From positions 1 to 33,135 of the forward strand of contig NZ_JAUFPQ010000007.1 in NCBI RefSeq assembly GCF_030409305.1: 33,135 bases of DNA, given 5' to 3'. The notes beneath the pieces were generated by a model. That model did not search any database. It saw only the letters and a program-made list of their open reading frames with translations, and was not told the DNA's origin. Positions 32,040 through 33,135 of this stretch are shown here, piece by piece; the first letter of the stretch is position 1; the number at the start of each line of letters is the position of its first letter. The DNA is from Halomonas maura (lineage in GTDB: Bacteria > Pseudomonadota > Gammaproteobacteria > Pseudomonadales > Halomonadaceae). A program made the position numbers and the translations under genes.

Positions 32040-32543
32040 ATGCGCGAGATCGGTATTCCCCACCCGCGGCTGCCGCTGCCGCCGGTGGGCGAGGGAGACG
32101 ATCCGGCGACCTTCCTCGCCTGGCTCGGCGAGGCCATCCCCATGGTCGCGCGACTGGGTATCCGCGAGATGCGCCGCGACGGCGACACGCTCGAATGGCG
32201 ACTCGCGCTGGCGCCGAGTCTCAACGACAAGGGCACCGGTTTCGGCGGGGCACTCGCCGCCCAGACCACCCTGCTGGGCTGGTGCTGGACCACGCTCTGG
32301 TTGCGCCGACACGGCTACGACCGGGACGTGGTGGTGGCCGACGCCGGCCAGCGCTTCCTGGCGCCGGTGACCGGCGACTACCGCATGGTCTGCATGCCGG
32401 AGGCCGAGGCGGGCACCGAGCGGCTTGCCGAGCGCCTGGAACGTCGCGGCAAGGGACGCATCGCCCTGGTGCAGCAACTGTGGTGCGGCGACACCCTCTG
32501 CCTCGAGGCCCGCGGCGACTACGCGGTGCTGCCGGCCGGGTGA
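32040..32543 (+). CDS. YiiD C-terminal-type hotdog thioesterase
   Basis: This 167-residue protein resembles the putative thioesterase domain (PF09500) found at the C-terminus of E. coli YiiD/FabY. Segments in support are LEWRLALAPSLNDKGTGFGG (beta strand, then the NDKGTGFGG turn typical of the family), the central helix ALAAQTTLLGWCWTTLWLRR, and strands around VVVADAGQRFLAPVTGDY. It acts alone here, without the acetyltransferase half present in YiiD. It lies two bases after the nitroreductase stop. The substrate is unknown. Confidence 0.82.
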   Translation: MREIGIPHPRLPLPPVGEGDDPATFLAWLGEAIPMVARLGIREMRRDGDTLEWRLALAPSLNDKGTGFGGALAAQTTLLGWCWTTLWLRRHGYDRDVVVADAGQRFLAPVTGDYRMVCMPEAEAGTERLAERLERRGKGRIALVQQLWCGDTLCLEARGDYAVLPAG

Positions 32544-32557
32544 GGGCGCTTCCCGCG

Positions 32558-32583
32558 GCCATGCCGTCACCGGGCGGCATGGC
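32558..32583 (+). terminator. Hairpin after the thioesterase gene
   Basis: GCCATGCCG pairs with CGGCATGGC around an eight-base loop, 15 bp after the stop. The following bases are A-rich rather than T-rich. Confidence 0.55.
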
Positions 32584-32602
32584 GAAAAAGCCGAAAACCG
32601 GC

Positions 32603-32631
32603 TTGCATTCGCGGACTTAAGTCGTTAGCAT
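32603..32631 (+). promoter_or_regulatory. Promoter of tRNA-Ser
   Basis: TTGCAT (32603-32608), a 17-bp spacer and TAGCAT (32626-32631), followed by a GC-rich discriminator (ATGCGCCG). The tRNA starts 75 bp further on. Confidence 0.65.
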
Positions 32632-32706
32632 ATGCGCCGTCCTTGAGAGAAAGGGCGACGTTCTCGAGCGAAAGGCCAGGCGCCAAAGCCTCGGGGATGA
32701 CAATGC

Positions 32707-32794
32707 GGAGGGGTGTCCGAGTGGTCGAAGGAGCACGCCTGGAAAGTGTGTAAGTCGAAAGGCTTCGAGGGTTCGAATCCCTCCCCCTCCGCCA
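32707..32794 (+). tRNA. serX: tRNA-Ser (anticodon GGA)
   Basis: An 88-base class II tRNA: acceptor GGAGGGG/CCCCTCC, anticodon loop CTGGAAA with GGA, a long variable arm (GTGTGTAAGTCGAAAGGCTTC region), T-arm GAGGGTTCGAATCCCTC and encoded CCA. Confidence 0.95.
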
Positions 32795-32804
32795 CAGAAT
32801 ATTG

Positions 32805-32834
32805 AAAAAGCCGCTGATCTCAGCGGCTTTTTTT
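32805..32834 (+). terminator. Intrinsic terminator after tRNA-Ser
   Basis: AAAAAGCCGCTGA pairs with TCAGCGGCTTTTT with a tiny loop, and the T-run is seven long. This is the clearest intrinsic terminator in the window. Confidence 0.93.
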
Positions 32835-32968
32835 ATGGCTATTCGAATCGGGGTCTCCGGATGTTTTCACGATGGGGCCTTTGCTGTCCTGGAGCAGCGC
32901 TTCTCTACCGCTGGTTCTCCTGCCGGCGGGCTTAGATGTCCGATTGATCCTGCCTAGGGCCCCGAGAA

Positions 32969-32985
32969 GCCCGGTGTTAACGGGC
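32969..32985 (-). terminator. Possible glyA terminator
   Basis: Read on the minus strand, GCCCG pairs with CGGGC around TTAACAC, starting at the base next to the glyA stop, and is followed by TTCTC. It is a short stem. The remainder of the gap to tRNA-Ser shows nothing recognisable. Confidence 0.45.
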
Positions 32986-33135
32986 TCACGCAATGGCCGT
33001 GTCCTCGGCACTGGTGCTCGACTGGCCATAGACGGGGTGGCGGTCGCACAGCTTGGCGACCTTGCCGCGCACCTCGGACTCGACCTCGGTAGTGTCGGTC
33101 TCGGCGGCCAGGGTGTCGAGGATGTCGCAGATCCA
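32986..33135 (-). CDS. glyA: Serine hydroxymethyltransferase, C-terminal 49 residues (rest outside window)
   Basis: GlyA interconverts serine and glycine with tetrahydrofolate. Only the last 49 codons are in the window, open to its edge and ending in TGA. They read WICDILDTLAAETDTTEVES, then EVRGKVAKLCDRHPVYG, which is the standard C-terminal pattern of GlyA (W-x-CD-x-LD and C-x-R-x-PVY). A 12-residue tail (QSSTSAEDTAIA) follows the usual end. It is convergent with tRNA-Ser. Confidence 0.85.
   Translation of the reverse strand, partial: WICDILDTLAAETDTTEVESEVRGKVAKLCDRHPVYGQSSTSAEDTAIA

Noticed and set aside
32707..32834. tRNA-Ser as an integration site for a mobile element
   Set aside because: A terminator and glyA follow directly. 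There is no integrase and no repeated tRNA 3' end downstream in the window.
32820..33029. A 69-codon minus-strand frame after tRNA-Ser
   Set aside because: It overlaps the glyA end in another frame and runs into the tRNA-Ser terminator, and it has no family match.

Overview
The window looks like chromosomal DNA from a halophilic gammaproteobacterium, most likely a Halomonas-type member of the Halomonadaceae. This is an inference from three things: high GC content, acidic linkers such as the Asp runs in FtsK, and a gene set typical of that group (ftsK-lolA, rarA, trmA, a 1613-residue NAD-glutamate dehydrogenase, rmf next to fused rlmKL, pdxB, alaA, long-form queF). It is almost entirely core genome. 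No integrase, transposase, phage gene or CRISPR array was seen.

Layout. Bases 1-5360 hold the end of ftsK, lolA, an MFS transporter, and a divergent MocR-type (GntR plus aminotransferase) regulator cut by an in-frame amber codon. Next come rarA on the minus strand, a hemerythrin-like protein that seems to have lost its iron ligands, murI, trmA and gdhB. Bases 14700-18200 hold mgtE (minus), a small encapsulated-ferritin-like protein with no encapsulin, pyrD, and rmf (minus). Then come rlmKL and a glutaredoxin-like gene, joined by three tandem 98-bp repeats that read as a chain of overlapping micro-ORFs. Bases 21076-26437 hold a WGR-like protein (minus), pdxB, and minus-strand htpX, alaA, ylqF/rbgA-like GTPase and msrB.

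Bases 26557-28053 form a tRNA operon with a strong promoter and three Glu(TTC)-Gly(GCC) pairs. It is followed by about 700 bp of tandem repeats. Each unit carries a copy of the tRNA-Gly 3' end and a small hairpin whose arms co-vary between units. Two similar remnants lie between the intact tRNAs. The rest holds a Yip1-like membrane protein (minus), the yadG-yadH ABC exporter, queF, a YdjA-type nitroreductase, a YiiD-type thioesterase, tRNA-Ser(GGA) with a strong terminator, and the 3' end of glyA running off the window on the minus strand.

The two most unusual signals are the tRNA-Gly-derived repeat array and the micro-ORF chain between rlmKL and the glutaredoxin-like gene. All functional assignments come from reading the sequence and from remembered protein families; no database search was run.
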